NCBI GenBank assembly: GCA_024277285.1
Contig: JAJRVM010000199.1
Span: 1 to 55,998, forward strand
Source: Planctomycetota bacterium
GTDB taxonomy: Bacteria > Planctomycetota > Planctomycetia > Pirellulales > Pirellulaceae
DNA length: 55,998 bases
Reading direction: 5' to 3'
Numbering within the stretch: the stretch's first letter is position 1; every line of letters starts with the position of its first letter. Under the pieces are notes generated by a model that did no database searches, was not told the origin of the DNA, and was given only the letters and a program-made list of their open reading frames with translations. Shown piece by piece: positions 9,072 through 18,624 of this stretch. The position numbers and the translations under genes were made by a program.

Positions 9072-10139
9072 TCAGGCGTGGAGTGATGCGGCCAGTTCAC
9101 GCGCCGCCCGAGCGGGATCGGACGCGTTGCTCACGCAATGAGAGACAGCGACGCGAGTCATGCCTGCCTGTTGCACGTCGCCGATGTTCCGCGGCGTAAT
9201 TCCGCCGATGGCAAACGTCGGCAGTGCGATCTCGTGGCTGACCTCACGCAGGTATTCCAAGCCGGGGAACTGCTGGAAGGTCTTTGTGGATGATGGAAAC
9301 GTTGGACCACAGCCAAGATAGTCGGCGCCGTCGAGGACCGCCTGCCGCGCTTGCTCGATCGAGTGCGTCGAAACGCCGATCAACGCATCGGGGCCCAGCA
9401 AGCGACGCGCTTCACGGGCTGGTAATTCGCTTTGCCCCAGATGGACGCCGTCTGCGCCGGTGGCCAAGGCTAAATCGATTCGGTCGTTCATGATAAACAG
9501 AGTGTTATTATCTGTTGTCACCAGGTGCAGTATCTTGGCACGCTCGAACAATTCGCGATCCGACAATTGCTTGTCGCGCAGTTGCAATAGATCGACTCCG
9601 CCACCCGTCAGTGCCAATGCGAGTTCACGAAACGCTTCGATCGATTCACGACCGTCCATAAGGACATACAGTCGCGCATCGGCAAGCCGTTGGCGGCTTG
9701 CCGCGAGTGTGGATATGGCCTGTTCAAGCGTGTAAGCCCGGTACCTGATCGACTCGATGCCGACCGTCAGATGGGGTGCCACCACTTTGGCATATTCCTC
9801 TATGCTGCGGAGCGATTGCTCCACCCGTTTCATGTTTGCCGCGGCAACGTCGCGCAAGTCAAGACGTTGATACTCGGTCTTCGTCGAGACGTTGGTCCCG
9901 ACATCTCCTGGTACATCGCGCATGGCATGCAGCTGATGTGCTGGGACTTGTCTGAGCAAATCGCTCAGGTCATGTCGCAGTTGCTTGCAGGTACGGGTCA
10001 GTTGGGGGGCGTCGAGCACAAAGCGCGCATATTCCTCGACCACCCGCAGGCCTTCCGTACAGCGATTAAAGTTCGCATCGAGAATCCGGTAGGCGGCCGC
10101 GTGGTGGCGTCGATCGAGCTGCGGAGCATTGCGTGGCAT
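9072..10139 (-). CDS. thiE: Thiamine-phosphate synthase with N-terminal ThiD2 domain
   Basis: A 355-residue cytosolic enzyme of thiamine biosynthesis, joining hydroxymethylpyrimidine diphosphate and thiazole phosphate. Residues about 8-135 ('YRILDANFNRCTEGLRVVEE') match the ThiD2 domain often fused to ThiE in planctomycetes and other phyla. The rest is a ThiE TIM barrel with 'LLQLRDKQLSDREL', 'DGVHLGQSELP', 'GPTFPSSTK' and 'FAIGGITPRN'. An ATG at 10175 would add 12 residues, but these are encoded by short GTCGAGC/GTCAAGA direct repeats outside the conserved domain, so 10139 is preferred. I see no TPP-riboswitch sequence upstream. Confidence 0.92.
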   Translation of the reverse strand: MPRNAPQLDRRHHAAAYRILDANFNRCTEGLRVVEEYARFVLDAPQLTRTCKQLRHDLSDLLRQVPAHQLHAMRDVPGDVGTNVSTKTEYQRLDLRDVAAANMKRVEQSLRSIEEYAKVVAPHLTVGIESIRYRAYTLEQAISTLAASRQRLADARLYVLMDGRESIEAFRELALALTGGGVDLLQLRDKQLSDRELFERAKILHLVTTDNNTLFIMNDRIDLALATGADGVHLGQSELPAREARRLLGPDALIGVSTHSIEQARQAVLDGADYLGCGPTFPSSTKTFQQFPGLEYLREVSHEIALPTFAIGGITPRNIGDVQQAGMTRVAVSHCVSNASDPARAARELAASLHA

Positions 10140-10463
10140 GCGTTTGAGTGTCGAGCGTCGAGCGTCAAGAGTCAAGAGTCGAAGGGGTGAAGGTTTTGAA
10201 ATGGAATCGAGTTGATTCTGGTTGAATTATTGTCTGCTTGAAATACAACCCAGTTGGGGGATTTAGTTGCCTTGTTGGGATTCCAAGGCGGGGTTACAAT
10301 TTGGGAGCGACTTCGTCATGATGCGAGGGCAGGACCAAGATGCTGTTGTGCGTTGGTGAGTGACCGGATTACGTTTGCGATGTCCCTGAAAAGCAGGAGT
10401 TTTGGGGGCAAGCTGCCGGTGGCTTACTTGCCAGGCAGCTCCTAATCGTAGGGAAGCTGGATC
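10140..10463. other. Divergent intergenic region (thiE / TPR protein)
   Basis: About 324 bases without a gene. Near 10150-10185 there is a run of near-copies of GTCGAGC and GTCAAGA. The TPR protein downstream starts with GTG at 10464, preceded by GGGAAG. I found no riboswitch and no obvious promoter hexamers. Confidence 0.4.
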
Positions 10464-11003
10464 GTGGAACGGATGCGCGGCACCAGCCGGATAACATACC
10501 TATGGCCGGGACTTTCGCGGCTTTGGCAACGCGGGGACTTGACGGCCATGGGTATGGCCATCGCGTTTGCGGTGCTATTGAACTTGGTATTGCTGGCCAG
10601 TTTTGTTCGCGCTGATGGGGCCTGGAAATCCTGGTGCGGATATGGCTGGGCAATACTCGTCGCGTTCTGGGCATTTGGCGTGTGGCAGGCGGTTCGATGT
10701 CACGTATTGGCCAGCGATCTGCCGGGTCATGATCAGCAGGACTTGTTTATTCAGGCGCAGGCCGAATACTTAAGAGGGCACTGGGTCGAGGCACAGGCGT
10801 TGCTGGAACAGTTGATACAACGCAATCTGGACGATGTCGAAGCGCATTTGCTCCTTTCGTCCGTATATCGGCGGAGTCGTCGTATCGATTTGGCACGTAG
10901 ACAGTTAGGTCGTCTTTGCGAGCTCGATGGGGCGGCCCGTTGGCGATTTGAGATTGAGCGAGAACTTGTCTTGCTCGACGCAGTGTCTGCGCCGGGTGCG
11001 TGA
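10464..11003 (+). CDS. Membrane protein with TPR-like C-terminal repeats
   Basis: A 179-residue protein with GTG start and GGGAAG upstream. Two transmembrane helices lie near residues 28-48 ('GMAIAFAVLLNLVLLASF') and 58-75. A helical C-terminal part follows, 'AQAEYLRGHWVEAQALLEQL' and then 'DDVEAHLLLSSVYRRSRRID', which fits two tetratricopeptide repeats. It probably anchors a protein-protein interaction module to the inner membrane. It lies 209 bases before clpC in the same direction, but nothing in the sequence proves a functional link. Confidence 0.75.
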   Translation: MERMRGTSRITYLWPGLSRLWQRGDLTAMGMAIAFAVLLNLVLLASFVRADGAWKSWCGYGWAILVAFWAFGVWQAVRCHVLASDLPGHDQQDLFIQAQAEYLRGHWVEAQALLEQLIQRNLDDVEAHLLLSSVYRRSRRIDLARRQLGRLCELDGAARWRFEIERELVLLDAVSAPGA

Positions 11004-11212
11004 GCCGCAGAACAGGCATAATCCCGTCCCCTCAACGCTCGCTATCGGGTACTAAATCCCTGCGAAGCAAGGGTTATCCTCGATTTGCGAGGTACGGTGA
11101 ATTAAGGCAGATTCCGAAGTTTTTGGACCTAAGCCGACAAAGCGCGCCGAGTGGCTAGTCTGTTTCCCGTGATACCAGGCAGCTCGGCCGAAAGTAATAA
11201 GGGCGAATTTCC

Positions 11213-13780
11213 ATGTACGAACGTTTTACAGACCGCGCTCGAAAGGTCATGCAATTGGCCAATCAGGAAGCCCAGCGGTTCAACCACGAGTACATTGGCA
11301 CCGAGCACATTCTGCTCGGGTTGGTCAAGGAAGGCAGCGGTGTCGCGGCCAACGTGCTCAAGAATCTCGATGTCGATCTGCGAAAGATCCGGTTGGAAGT
11401 CGAGAAGTTGGTCCAGAGTGGTCCTGAGATGGTCACCATGGGCAAATTGCCTCAAACGCCGCGTGCCAAGAAGGTGATCGAGTATTCGATGGAAGAGGCG
11501 CGCAATCTGAACCATAACTACGTCGGCACGGAGCATATTCTGCTGGGGTTGTTGCGGGAGCAGGAAGGTGTTGCCGCCCAGGTTCTCATGAATCTTGGTT
11601 TGAAGCTGGAAGAGGTACGCGAGGAAGTGCTCAACCTGCTCGGCCATGGCATGGAAGGGAGCGAGCCCGAGCGTGGTGGACGTGAGGCGGGCGGCGAGGG
11701 ATCTGGAGCAACCAAGGGGGGCAAGTCCAAAACGCCGGCTCTGGACAGTTTCGGACGCGATCTCACCGAATTGGCCAAACAGTCCAAGTTGGATCCAGTG
11801 ATTGGTCGCGAGCGAGAGATCGAACGCGCGATTCAAGTCCTCTGCCGCCGTACCAAAAACAACCCGGTCTTGTTGGGCGAGGCTGGAGTTGGCAAAACAG
11901 CGATCGTCGAGGGGTTTGCGCAACGCGTGATCTGCGGCAATGTGCCTGAACTGCTAGCAGAAAAGAGGATCGTCGTCCTCGACTTAGCCATGATGGTCGC
12001 TGGTACCAAGTACCGCGGTCAGTTTGAAGAACGTATCAAGGCGGTTATGAACGAGGTTCGTCGCGCACGCAACACGATTTTGTTCATTGACGAACTGCAT
12101 ACGCTTGTGGGTGCCGGTGGTGCCGAAGGGGCCATTGACGCTGCCAACGTTTTGAAGCCGGCGTTGGCGCGTGGCGAGATTCAATGTATTGGTGCCACGA
12201 CATTGGACGAGTACCGCAAGTACATTGAGAAAGACAGTGCACTTGCACGCCGGTTCCAAGAGATTGTCGTCGAGCCGACAAACAAGAGTGAGACGGTCGA
12301 GATTCTCAAGGGACTGCGCGAACGTTACGAAGACCATCACCGTGTCCAGATCACCGATGACGCGGTGGAGGCAGCTGTCGAGATGTCGGAGCGTTACATT
12401 ACGGCGCGCTGCTTGCCTGACAAAGCGATTGATGTGATCGACGAGGCGGGAGCACGCGTACGGTTGCGCGCGATGACGCGTCCGCCGGACTTGAAAGAGA
12501 TTGACGAAGAAGTTGAGCAACTGAACAAGGAAAAGGAAGAGGCGGTTGCCAATCAAGACTTCGAGAAGGCGGCGGCGTTGCGTGATCAGGCTGACAAACT
12601 ACGCAAGAAGAAAGAAGCCATCACGCGCGAGTGGCGGGAAAAATCGCGCGAGACCGACGGCGTGGTTGACGAGGAAGTGATTGCCGAAGTCGTTTCAAAG
12701 ATGACCGGCATTCCGTTGACTCGCCTGTCGACCGAAGACGGGATGCGCTTGATGCAGATGGAAGACGAACTGCACAATCGCGTTGTCAGTCAGGACGCGG
12801 CAATCAAAGCTGTTTCGCGTGCCGTTCGGCGTAGCCGAAGCGGGTTGAAGGATCCCAAACGGCCGACCGGTTGCTTCATTTTTGCTGGCCCCACCGGTGT
12901 CGGCAAAACGCTGCTCGCCAAGGCACTGGCCGAATTCATGTTTGGCGATTCGGATGCCTTGGTGCATATCGACATGAGCGAATACATGGAGAAACACAAT
13001 GTAAGTCGCTTGATCGGCGCGCCTCCAGGATATGTTGGCTACGAAGAAGGTGGACAGCTGACCGAGAAGATTCGCCGCCGCCCCTACGCCGTCGTGCTGC
13101 TCGATGAAATTGAAAAAGCACATCCCGATGTCTTTAACATGCTGTTACAGGTGATGGAAGAAGGACGCTTGACCGACAGCTTTGGTCGTAACGTCGACTT
13201 CCGCAACGTGATCATGATCATGACCACGAACGCCGGAGCGGAAGCGATCAAGAATGAGTCGGCGTTCGGATTCCAACGTCCCGATGACGACGCCGGCTAC
13301 GACAGCATGAAGGAACGTGTCAACGAGCATATCGAACGCGTTTTCCGCCCCGAGTTCTTGAATCGGTTGGATGACGTCATTATCTTCCGGCACTTGACGA
13401 CCGACGACCTGAAAGAGGTCATCGATATGGAACTTTCGAGCGTACGTGCTCGACTTGAAGATCGTGGCTTCGGTCTGGTTTTGACCGATGACGCAAAGGA
13501 CTTCCTGATCAAGGAGGGTTGCAAGAGTCTTGATTATGGTGCGCGTCCGCTGCGTCGAGCGATCGAGAGCCGCGTGGAAGACCCGCTTTCGGAAGAGCTG
13601 TTGCGTGGTGAATTCCAAGGCATGGACGAAATCGTCGTGGATGTGGTTTGGGATTCAAATCATGAAAAGATCACGCAACTCAAGTTCAAGGGACGTGCGA
13701 CTCCAGAACCGGGCGAACCGGTTGGCGCAACCGCAACCGATTCAACCGAGGAAAAAGACGACTCGAGTTCGTCCGAGTAG
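11213..13780 (+). CDS. clpC: ATP-dependent Clp protease ATP-binding subunit ClpC
   Basis: An 855-residue AAA+ unfoldase that feeds proteins to ClpP. Residues 1-145 are the double Clp N-domain ('[20 protein letters not shown]' and its repeat). The first AAA+ module has Walker A 'GEAGVGKT' near residue 222. A UVR-type coiled region, the ClpC hallmark, lies at about 430-466 ('[20 protein letters not shown]'). The second module has 'GPTGVGKT' near 560 and '[11 protein letters not shown]'. A disordered Asp/Ser-rich tail ends the protein. Length and motifs are complete. A strong intrinsic terminator lies 83 bases after the stop. Confidence 0.97.
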   Translation: MYERFTDRARKVMQLANQEAQRFNHEYIGTEHILLGLVKEGSGVAANVLKNLDVDLRKIRLEVEKLVQSGPEMVTMGKLPQTPRAKKVIEYSMEEARNLNHNYVGTEHILLGLLREQEGVAAQVLMNLGLKLEEVREEVLNLLGHGMEGSEPERGGREAGGEGSGATKGGKSKTPALDSFGRDLTELAKQSKLDPVIGREREIERAIQVLCRRTKNNPVLLGEAGVGKTAIVEGFAQRVICGNVPELLAEKRIVVLDLAMMVAGTKYRGQFEERIKAVMNEVRRARNTILFIDELHTLVGAGGAEGAIDAANVLKPALARGEIQCIGATTLDEYRKYIEKDSALARRFQEIVVEPTNKSETVEILKGLRERYEDHHRVQITDDAVEAAVEMSERYITARCLPDKAIDVIDEAGARVRLRAMTRPPDLKEIDEEVEQLNKEKEEAVANQDFEKAAALRDQADKLRKKKEAITREWREKSRETDGVVDEEVIAEVVSKMTGIPLTRLSTEDGMRLMQMEDELHNRVVSQDAAIKAVSRAVRRSRSGLKDPKRPTGCFIFAGPTGVGKTLLAKALAEFMFGDSDALVHIDMSEYMEKHNVSRLIGAPPGYVGYEEGGQLTEKIRRRPYAVVLLDEIEKAHPDVFNMLLQVMEEGRLTDSFGRNVDFRNVIMIMTTNAGAEAIKNESAFGFQRPDDDAGYDSMKERVNEHIERVFRPEFLNRLDDVIIFRHLTTDDLKEVIDMELSSVRARLEDRGFGLVLTDDAKDFLIKEGCKSLDYGARPLRRAIESRVEDPLSEELLRGEFQGMDEIVVDVVWDSNHEKITQLKFKGRATPEPGEPVGATATDSTEEKDDSSSSE

Positions 13781-13862
13781 CACCAATTAGATTGCTGCCG
13801 GCGTTGCCTCTGGTCGTGCCGCATCAATCGTTCAAGTTGCACACCGCACACCGCACACCGCA

Positions 13863-13889
13863 AGCCGCTCGGCAACGAGCGGCTTTTTT
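13863..13889 (+). terminator. Rho-independent terminator after clpC
   Basis: A perfect 9-bp stem AGCCGCTCG / CGAGCGGCT with a GCAA tetraloop is followed by six T residues. It is 83 bases downstream of the clpC stop codon and is preceded by three near-copies of GCACACC. Confidence 0.92.
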
Positions 13890-14357
13890 CATGCCGTCTC
13901 CGAGGCCTCTTTGGGCGCCCAACCCCACGCTGCATCCCCGACGGTGAATCGGTCGCCGACGCGGCAACTCGTCGTTGTTCGTTGGCGCATGTGTCTTGCG
14001 CGCCACCGCCATTGGAATACTGCGGGGTAATCGGCAAAATCATCGCATTCCTTAAAGTACACTCAAGCGGCACCGCTCACGCGACGAAGAAGATACCGGC
14101 GTCATGGGCTGCGACGGCTCATGCTGCGCGGTTGCGCGTCCCCTGTGTTGGGGGGCGGTGGCGAGCCATGTTGAGCTGGCGGGACTCGCAATGGCGGAAC
14201 TGCGGGGAGCAGGAAGATTGCCGGCCTGTGGAGCGCAATGTCATTGCGGCCTTGTCTGGCGAGCAAGCGGACCCCGAGTCCCGTGCAACTGTGTCTCGTG
14301 TAGCCGTGCATTTATCCTGGCAAGAATTACATTTCAACAAGCAGAACGTGCATAGTC
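13890..14357. other. Intergenic region between the clpC terminator and mlaE
   Basis: About 470 bases. An open frame of 148 codons from 13982 has Arg/Ser/Cys-rich composition and no family features, so I do not call it. No promoter or repeat stands out. Confidence 0.4.
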
Positions 14358-14420
14358 ATGGCATCCGCGACAGAGACAAGTGGCGAGCAGAATCAAGGTG
14401 GCGAAGTCCGCCAGAACTAG
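14358..14420 (+). other. Short frame closed by TAG, in frame with mlaE
   Basis: ATG at 14358 opens 20 codons beginning 'MASATETSGEQN' and ends at TAG 14418-14420. The same reading frame continues after the TAG as 'LVEWINDWGGVVVDGIL' into mlaE without another stop. It could be the authentic N-terminus of MlaE interrupted by a nonsense codon, a leader peptide, or chance. See findings. Confidence 0.5.
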
Positions 14421-14450
14421 CTCGTTGAGTGGATAAACGACTGGGGTGGC

Positions 14451-15236
14451 GTGGTCGTCGACGGCATCTTGGCGGTGGGCGATTTTGCGTTATTCATTTG
14501 GCGTGCGATGGTATGGCTCTTCACGCACATGCCGCGGAAGGAAACGCTGCTGCCCAATTTCTATCAAGTCGGTGTATTGAGTCTGCCGGTCGTGGCGCTG
14601 ACGGGGACGTTTATTGGCATGGTACTGGCAGTTCAGAGTCATTTTCAATTCAGTCAGATCGGTCTCGAAACGCGTCTTGGGGCGGTGATCAATATGTCGC
14701 TGGTACGCGAGTTGGGTCCGGTGTTGGCGGCCACGATGTTAGCGGGTCGAGTTGGCAGCGCGATGGCGGCCGAACTGGGGACGATGCGTGTCACCGAGCA
14801 GATTGATGCATTCGAGAGTATGGGTGCCAATGCGATTCACTACTTGGTCGTTCCGCGCTTTCTAGCGTGCATTTTCATGATTCCCACCTTGACGATTATG
14901 GCCGACTTCATGGGCGTGGTGGGGGCCTATTTCTACAGCGTTTTCATCCTTGGTATTGACCGGCATTTCTACTTGCACAACTCGCGGGAATTCATTGGCG
15001 GCTTTGACTTGTTTGTGGGTGTATTCAAGAGTGTTTTCTTTGGTGCGGCGATCGCCATGGTCAGCTGTTATCGTGGCTTTCATTGCACGCCAGGGGCAGA
15101 GGGAGTCGGGCGCGCGGCAACGGCGTCCTTCGTGATTTCATTCGTCTTGATTCTGATGCTTGATCTGTTCCTAGGCATCATGCTTGACACGGTCTACTAC
15201 TCGATCTGGCCGGGAGGCGCGAAGTTGTTCTTTTGA
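14451..15236 (+). CDS. mlaE: MlaE-type ABC transporter permease
   Basis: A 261-residue inner-membrane permease of the MlaE family, which with MlaF and MCE-domain proteins moves phospholipids between inner and outer membranes. Hallmarks are 'LTGTFIGMVLAVQSHFQF', 'VRELGPVLAATMLAGRVGSA' with 'MAAELGTMRVTEQIDAFESM', and five or six helices. The nearest start after the upstream TAG is GTG 14451, but the 11 codons between the TAG and this GTG read 'LVEWINDWGGV', which looks like the amphipathic membrane-surface helix that MlaE proteins carry, so the true N-terminus may lie further upstream. It is followed by mlaF and mlaD. Confidence 0.93.
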   Translation: MVVDGILAVGDFALFIWRAMVWLFTHMPRKETLLPNFYQVGVLSLPVVALTGTFIGMVLAVQSHFQFSQIGLETRLGAVINMSLVRELGPVLAATMLAGRVGSAMAAELGTMRVTEQIDAFESMGANAIHYLVVPRFLACIFMIPTLTIMADFMGVVGAYFYSVFILGIDRHFYLHNSREFIGGFDLFVGVFKSVFFGAAIAMVSCYRGFHCTPGAEGVGRAATASFVISFVLILMLDLFLGIMLDTVYYSIWPGGAKLFF

Positions 15237-15433
15237 GCGGCATCGGGAGTTGGCTGCGATAGGCATGAAAGAAGGGTTACACGTTGGGGGGAGTCATTCA
15301 GCAGGCTATCACGCAACCTGTTCAGCCCACAAGGCTGCTCCGTATTGGCGGTGCGCGTCGGTATTCTTGTGACAGGCACTTGGTGGATTGAGCAAGTCTT
15401 GGTACACGCTTCAAGAAGGCTTTCAGTTATAAG
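15237..15433. other. 197-base gap between mlaE and mlaF
   Basis: No gene and no terminator seen. Together with the 97-base mlaF-mlaD gap it makes this Mla cluster looser than usual for a three-gene transporter operon. Confidence 0.4.
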
Positions 15434-16276
15434 ATGGTGGATTTAGCGGAAAACGACACGTTGCGAGCTCCCGTGGTGGAAATCGACCATCTCCAGGTGC
15501 GTTTTGGCCAACAAATTGTGCTCGAGGATATATCGCTGACGGTTCCCCGTGGCCAGACACTGGCAATTATTGGCGAGAGTGGTTGTGGCAAGACGGTGCT
15601 GCTCAAGACGATGATCGGGTTGATCAAGCCGACTCAGGGGAACGTGTTGTTCGACCGTCAAGACCTATCACAATTGAATGAGCGAGAGATTGCCAAGCAA
15701 CGGCTGCGGTTTGGTTTCGTGTTTCAAAACGCAGCGTTATTCGACAGCATGACGGTGGGGCAGAACGTTGCGTTTCCGTTGCGGCAACAGGGATATGAGG
15801 ATCGCGAGGAAATTCAGCAGGCAGTTTTGGAGCGGCTTGCCGAAGTCGGCTTGCCCGATTCGGTTGTTGCCAAGAAACCGGCGGAGCTGTCGGGAGGCAT
15901 GCGCAAACGAGTGGGAGTAGCGCGCGCGTCGATCATGAAGCCCGAACTGATGCTGTACGACGAACCGACCACGGGACTCGATCCGATCATGAGCGATGTG
16001 ATCAATGAACTGATGATGCGAGCTCGGCGTCATTCGTCCGTAACCAGCGTGATCGTAACTCACGATATGCGTACGGCACGCAAGGTCGCGGACCGTGTGG
16101 TGATGATCTACCCCACCTCTCGACTCACTCCAGGAGAACCACAGATTATTTTTGATGGACCGCCGAGCGAATTGGATCGGACCCACGATCGGCGTGTGCG
16201 GCAGTTCGTGCAGGGTGAAGCGGGCGAGCGTCTGATGGAAATGCGCCAGGCGAGTAGTCTGCGCGCAAACGAATAG
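15434..16276 (+). CDS. mlaF: MlaF-type ABC transporter ATP-binding protein
   Basis: A 280-residue cytosolic ATPase that drives lipid transport through MlaE. Walker A 'GESGCGKT' is at residues 47-54, the signature 'LSGGMRKRVGVARA' near 150, Walker B with 'LMLYDEPTTGLDP' follows, and the switch histidine is in 'VTHDM'. The GMRKRV form of the signature is typical of MlaF rather than of nutrient importers. The C-terminal 40 residues extend beyond the ATPase fold, as in MlaF proteins, where this tail contacts the partner subunit. Confidence 0.94.
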   Translation: MVDLAENDTLRAPVVEIDHLQVRFGQQIVLEDISLTVPRGQTLAIIGESGCGKTVLLKTMIGLIKPTQGNVLFDRQDLSQLNEREIAKQRLRFGFVFQNAALFDSMTVGQNVAFPLRQQGYEDREEIQQAVLERLAEVGLPDSVVAKKPAELSGGMRKRVGVARASIMKPELMLYDEPTTGLDPIMSDVINELMMRARRHSSVTSVIVTHDMRTARKVADRVVMIYPTSRLTPGEPQIIFDGPPSELDRTHDRRVRQFVQGEAGERLMEMRQASSLRANE

Positions 16277-16373
16277 CTGAAGCCGGCAGGCTGCCGCGAC
16301 TGCAATGTGCGTGATGGAGCTTGCGACGAGCTCTTTCACCAACCGCAGTTGTCAATAGCGACGGCACAAGATC

Positions 16374-17561
16374 ATGGACGAACGAGTACTTCGATTTCGC
16401 GTGGGTGTGGTCGTGGTTGCGGCTGCCATCATCACGATCATCTTGATTACGTTGCTAGGCGCTTGGCCTAGCCCGTTCAGGCCTCGTTATACGGTGCAGA
16501 TCGAGTTTCCGACGGCGCCGGGCGTGACCGTGGATACGCCAGTGCGCCGCAGTGGCATTCAGATTGGACGTGTCTCTAGCCTGGAGTTGCTCGACAACGG
16601 CCGCGTGTTGCTGACGCTCAAGATCGATGCCAATTACCGGCTCAAGAAAGACTTGCTCTGTCGTATCAGCACCGGCTCGATGGTCACGGGCGATGCGGTG
16701 TTAGAGTGGGTTAATTCTGACGCACGCGGCGATATGCCGTTTGAGGAGATCGAAGATCAGGACTATCTGACCGATGGTGAAGTGGCGGGAGATCCGTTTC
16801 AGATCATCTCGAAACTTGAGGACCGGCTCGATGCAGCGCTCGTTTCCATCCAAGGTGCGGGGCACTCGATCGGCAGTGCCGGAGTGGAAGTCGAACAAGT
16901 GGCACGGGGGATGAACAAGCTCCTTGGCGCCAAGGAGCCCGAGCTGCAGGCGATCGTCGATGAGTCGTTGCTGGCAATGCGGAATTTCAACTCGGTCATG
17001 GACGATCTGCGCCAAGTGACGGGCGATGACGAGCTCAAGAGCCAGATGCGTGGGGCACTCAAGGATCTCCCCGAACTGTTTGCCAAAGCGAAAAAGACGT
17101 TGGATGAAGTCCAGAAAACGCTTAACAGTTACAACCGTGTCGCCGTTCGCGCGGAACGCAACCTGGCCAATATCGAAGGGCTCACGGCACCGCTTGGTGA
17201 ACGCGGCGAAGAAATATCGGACAACCTGGTCAGCTCGATTCAAGGGGTCAATGATCTGCTTGCAAACCTGGCGCAACTAAGCAAGTCCTTGAACAGAGAG
17301 GATGGCACGGTTGGACAACTGATCAACAACCCGGAACTTTACGATCGCTTGAATCGCATGTTGAAAGAAATTGAAAGATTGGTGCGCAAGGTCGAACCGA
17401 TTCTGAATGATGTTCGCGTGGCGAGCGACAAGATTGCGCGTGATCCAGCGCAGATGGGGGTCAAGGGGATTCGTGACAACCGGGCCATGGGCATGGGAGT
17501 GAAATTCCCGCCCCCTGGCGACACGCAACGCAAGAAGACGTCGAGAAAGTGGCTTCATTAA
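16374..17561 (+). CDS. mlaD: MlaD-type MCE-domain lipid-binding protein
   Basis: A 395-residue protein anchored by one helix (about residues 9-30) with an MCE domain at about 36-120 ('APGVTVDTPVRRSGIQIGRV'). A long alpha-helical region from about 140 to 370 is rich in heptad-like spacing, and a basic tail follows. MCE proteins form hexameric rings that hold lipids in transit across the periplasm; the helical part probably extends the channel toward the outer membrane. It is about twice the length of E. coli MlaD and more like the longer MCE proteins. No separate MlaB or MlaC gene is visible nearby. Confidence 0.92.
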   Translation: MDERVLRFRVGVVVVAAAIITIILITLLGAWPSPFRPRYTVQIEFPTAPGVTVDTPVRRSGIQIGRVSSLELLDNGRVLLTLKIDANYRLKKDLLCRISTGSMVTGDAVLEWVNSDARGDMPFEEIEDQDYLTDGEVAGDPFQIISKLEDRLDAALVSIQGAGHSIGSAGVEVEQVARGMNKLLGAKEPELQAIVDESLLAMRNFNSVMDDLRQVTGDDELKSQMRGALKDLPELFAKAKKTLDEVQKTLNSYNRVAVRAERNLANIEGLTAPLGERGEEISDNLVSSIQGVNDLLANLAQLSKSLNREDGTVGQLINNPELYDRLNRMLKEIERLVRKVEPILNDVRVASDKIARDPAQMGVKGIRDNRAMGMGVKFPPPGDTQRKKTSRKWLH

Positions 17562-17619
17562 CGCGTCATGACAAAGAACGGCCGTTGGTGCAGTGCCAGG
17601 ATTAGGGTCAGCGCCACGT

Positions 17620-18129
17620 CTACTGTGACGGTTGACGCGAAAAGAGCTTGCGACCCCACTGGTGGTTAAACAAAGGTCGTTTCGGCTGAACTTGTGACGT
17701 CACCAGTCCCTGTTGCGCTTCACCACGCAACTGGTCGGCGCGCGCCATGACTTTCGTCGGTGACGTGGTTTTCATAGGGGGCAAGTCAAAGTCCACGATC
17801 CGCTCGTCACGCGTCTCGAATGGCCAGAGGTTCTCGGAAAAGAAATCGACCACGGGGTACTCGTACCAGGGAGTGGTGAATCGGTGTTCTTCCTTGACCG
17901 TCTCATAGCCGTCTTTGACGACCTGGAAATTTCGTGTGCCATAGTAGGTGAAGCTGGTGGAAACGGGCGTTACGCCGATCCGTCGCTCATCCACATAGAC
18001 CACAGCACCTGGCGGGTTACTGCGAATGGTCATGCGACGCCGCACGCAGCCGGATTGGCCAGCGAGGGTCAACAGGGCCAACAGCAGCCAGGTTAAGCGT
18101 TGAGTTGTCTTAGGGGGAGAAATGGGCAC
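17620..18129 (-). CDS. PEGA-domain lipoprotein-like exported protein
   Basis: A 169-residue protein. The GTG at 18129 is chosen because a GAGGGA ribosome site lies seven bases upstream and the hydrophobic signal 'LTWLLLALLTLAGQSGC' follows; the frame is open to 18327, but the added residues are Pro/Arg-rich. The Cys after 'GQSG' is a plausible lipidation site, although Gln at -3 is not ideal. A PEGA domain follows ('MTIRSNPPGAVVYVDERRIG', 'TRNFQVVKDGYETVKEEHRF'), a small beta domain found in surface proteins. The rest is unassigned. It is convergent with the Mla cluster. Confidence 0.8.
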   Translation of the reverse strand: MPISPPKTTQRLTWLLLALLTLAGQSGCVRRRMTIRSNPPGAVVYVDERRIGVTPVSTSFTYYGTRNFQVVKDGYETVKEEHRFTTPWYEYPVVDFFSENLWPFETRDERIVDFDLPPMKTTSPTKVMARADQLRGEAQQGLVTSQVQPKRPLFNHQWGRKLFSRQPSQ

Positions 18130-18624
18130 AAGTACTTCCCTCGGAAAACGATTGGACGGGGAGTATAGTGATCTTGAGGCGGGGCAGCTAGAGCAATTAT
18201 CGTGCACCCCCCGTGGCGTGGGGGCTTGCTCGGGCCTGCTCGGTCGCAATGGCCTGTGGGGGAACAGGGCCCGTGGGGTGAACGGCCTTGTGGCGGTTTG
18301 CCTTCGTACTGCATGGAGCCGAGTCATTTGTCGACGCGACGCGACGCGTGTGAAATCTATTTTTTTTGCACCCGTTTTTGCACCGGGGGCGACGCGGCCT
18401 AAGGCCTCGGAGGTTAAACTAGATGAGGCGACTGGCCGCTGGCTTGCGGGCCGCTGCGGGTGTGGTGAGCCTTGAAGGAGGCCGCGCCGGTCGGTGTTGC
18501 TCTGGTTTCATGGTGTGAATTGCTTGCATCATACCGTCATATTGGCCTACGAGCCGTTATCGGGGCCACGCAAATTATTTTGGTACGGTCCGTGGGGCTT
18601 TGACCAACAGCAGGATACCTAAAC
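18130..18624. other. Divergent intergenic region (PEGA lipoprotein / PP2C)
   Basis: About 495 bases. A 31-codon frame at 18423-18518 has GGAGG nine bases upstream, but its residues are Ala/Gly/Arg-rich without a recognisable feature, so it is not called. A T8 run at 18359-18367 has no adjacent stem. No RNA gene was recognised. Confidence 0.4.

Noticed and set aside
10140..10463. Possible TPP riboswitch upstream of thiE
   Set aside because: The conserved CUGAGA and ACCUGAUCUGG motifs of the TPP riboswitch are absent on the minus strand upstream of thiE.
11984..12556. Long antisense ORFs within clpC
   Set aside because: They are by-products of codon bias in a highly conserved gene on the plus strand.
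13982..14428. 148-codon plus-strand ORF before mlaE
   Set aside because: The composition is Arg/Ser/Cys-rich, there is no domain pattern, and it overlaps the in-frame leader of mlaE in another frame.
18423..18518. 31-codon ORF with a GGAGG upstream
   Set aside because: Low-complexity Ala/Gly/Arg residues, no signal peptide or family feature, and no neighbour to support it.
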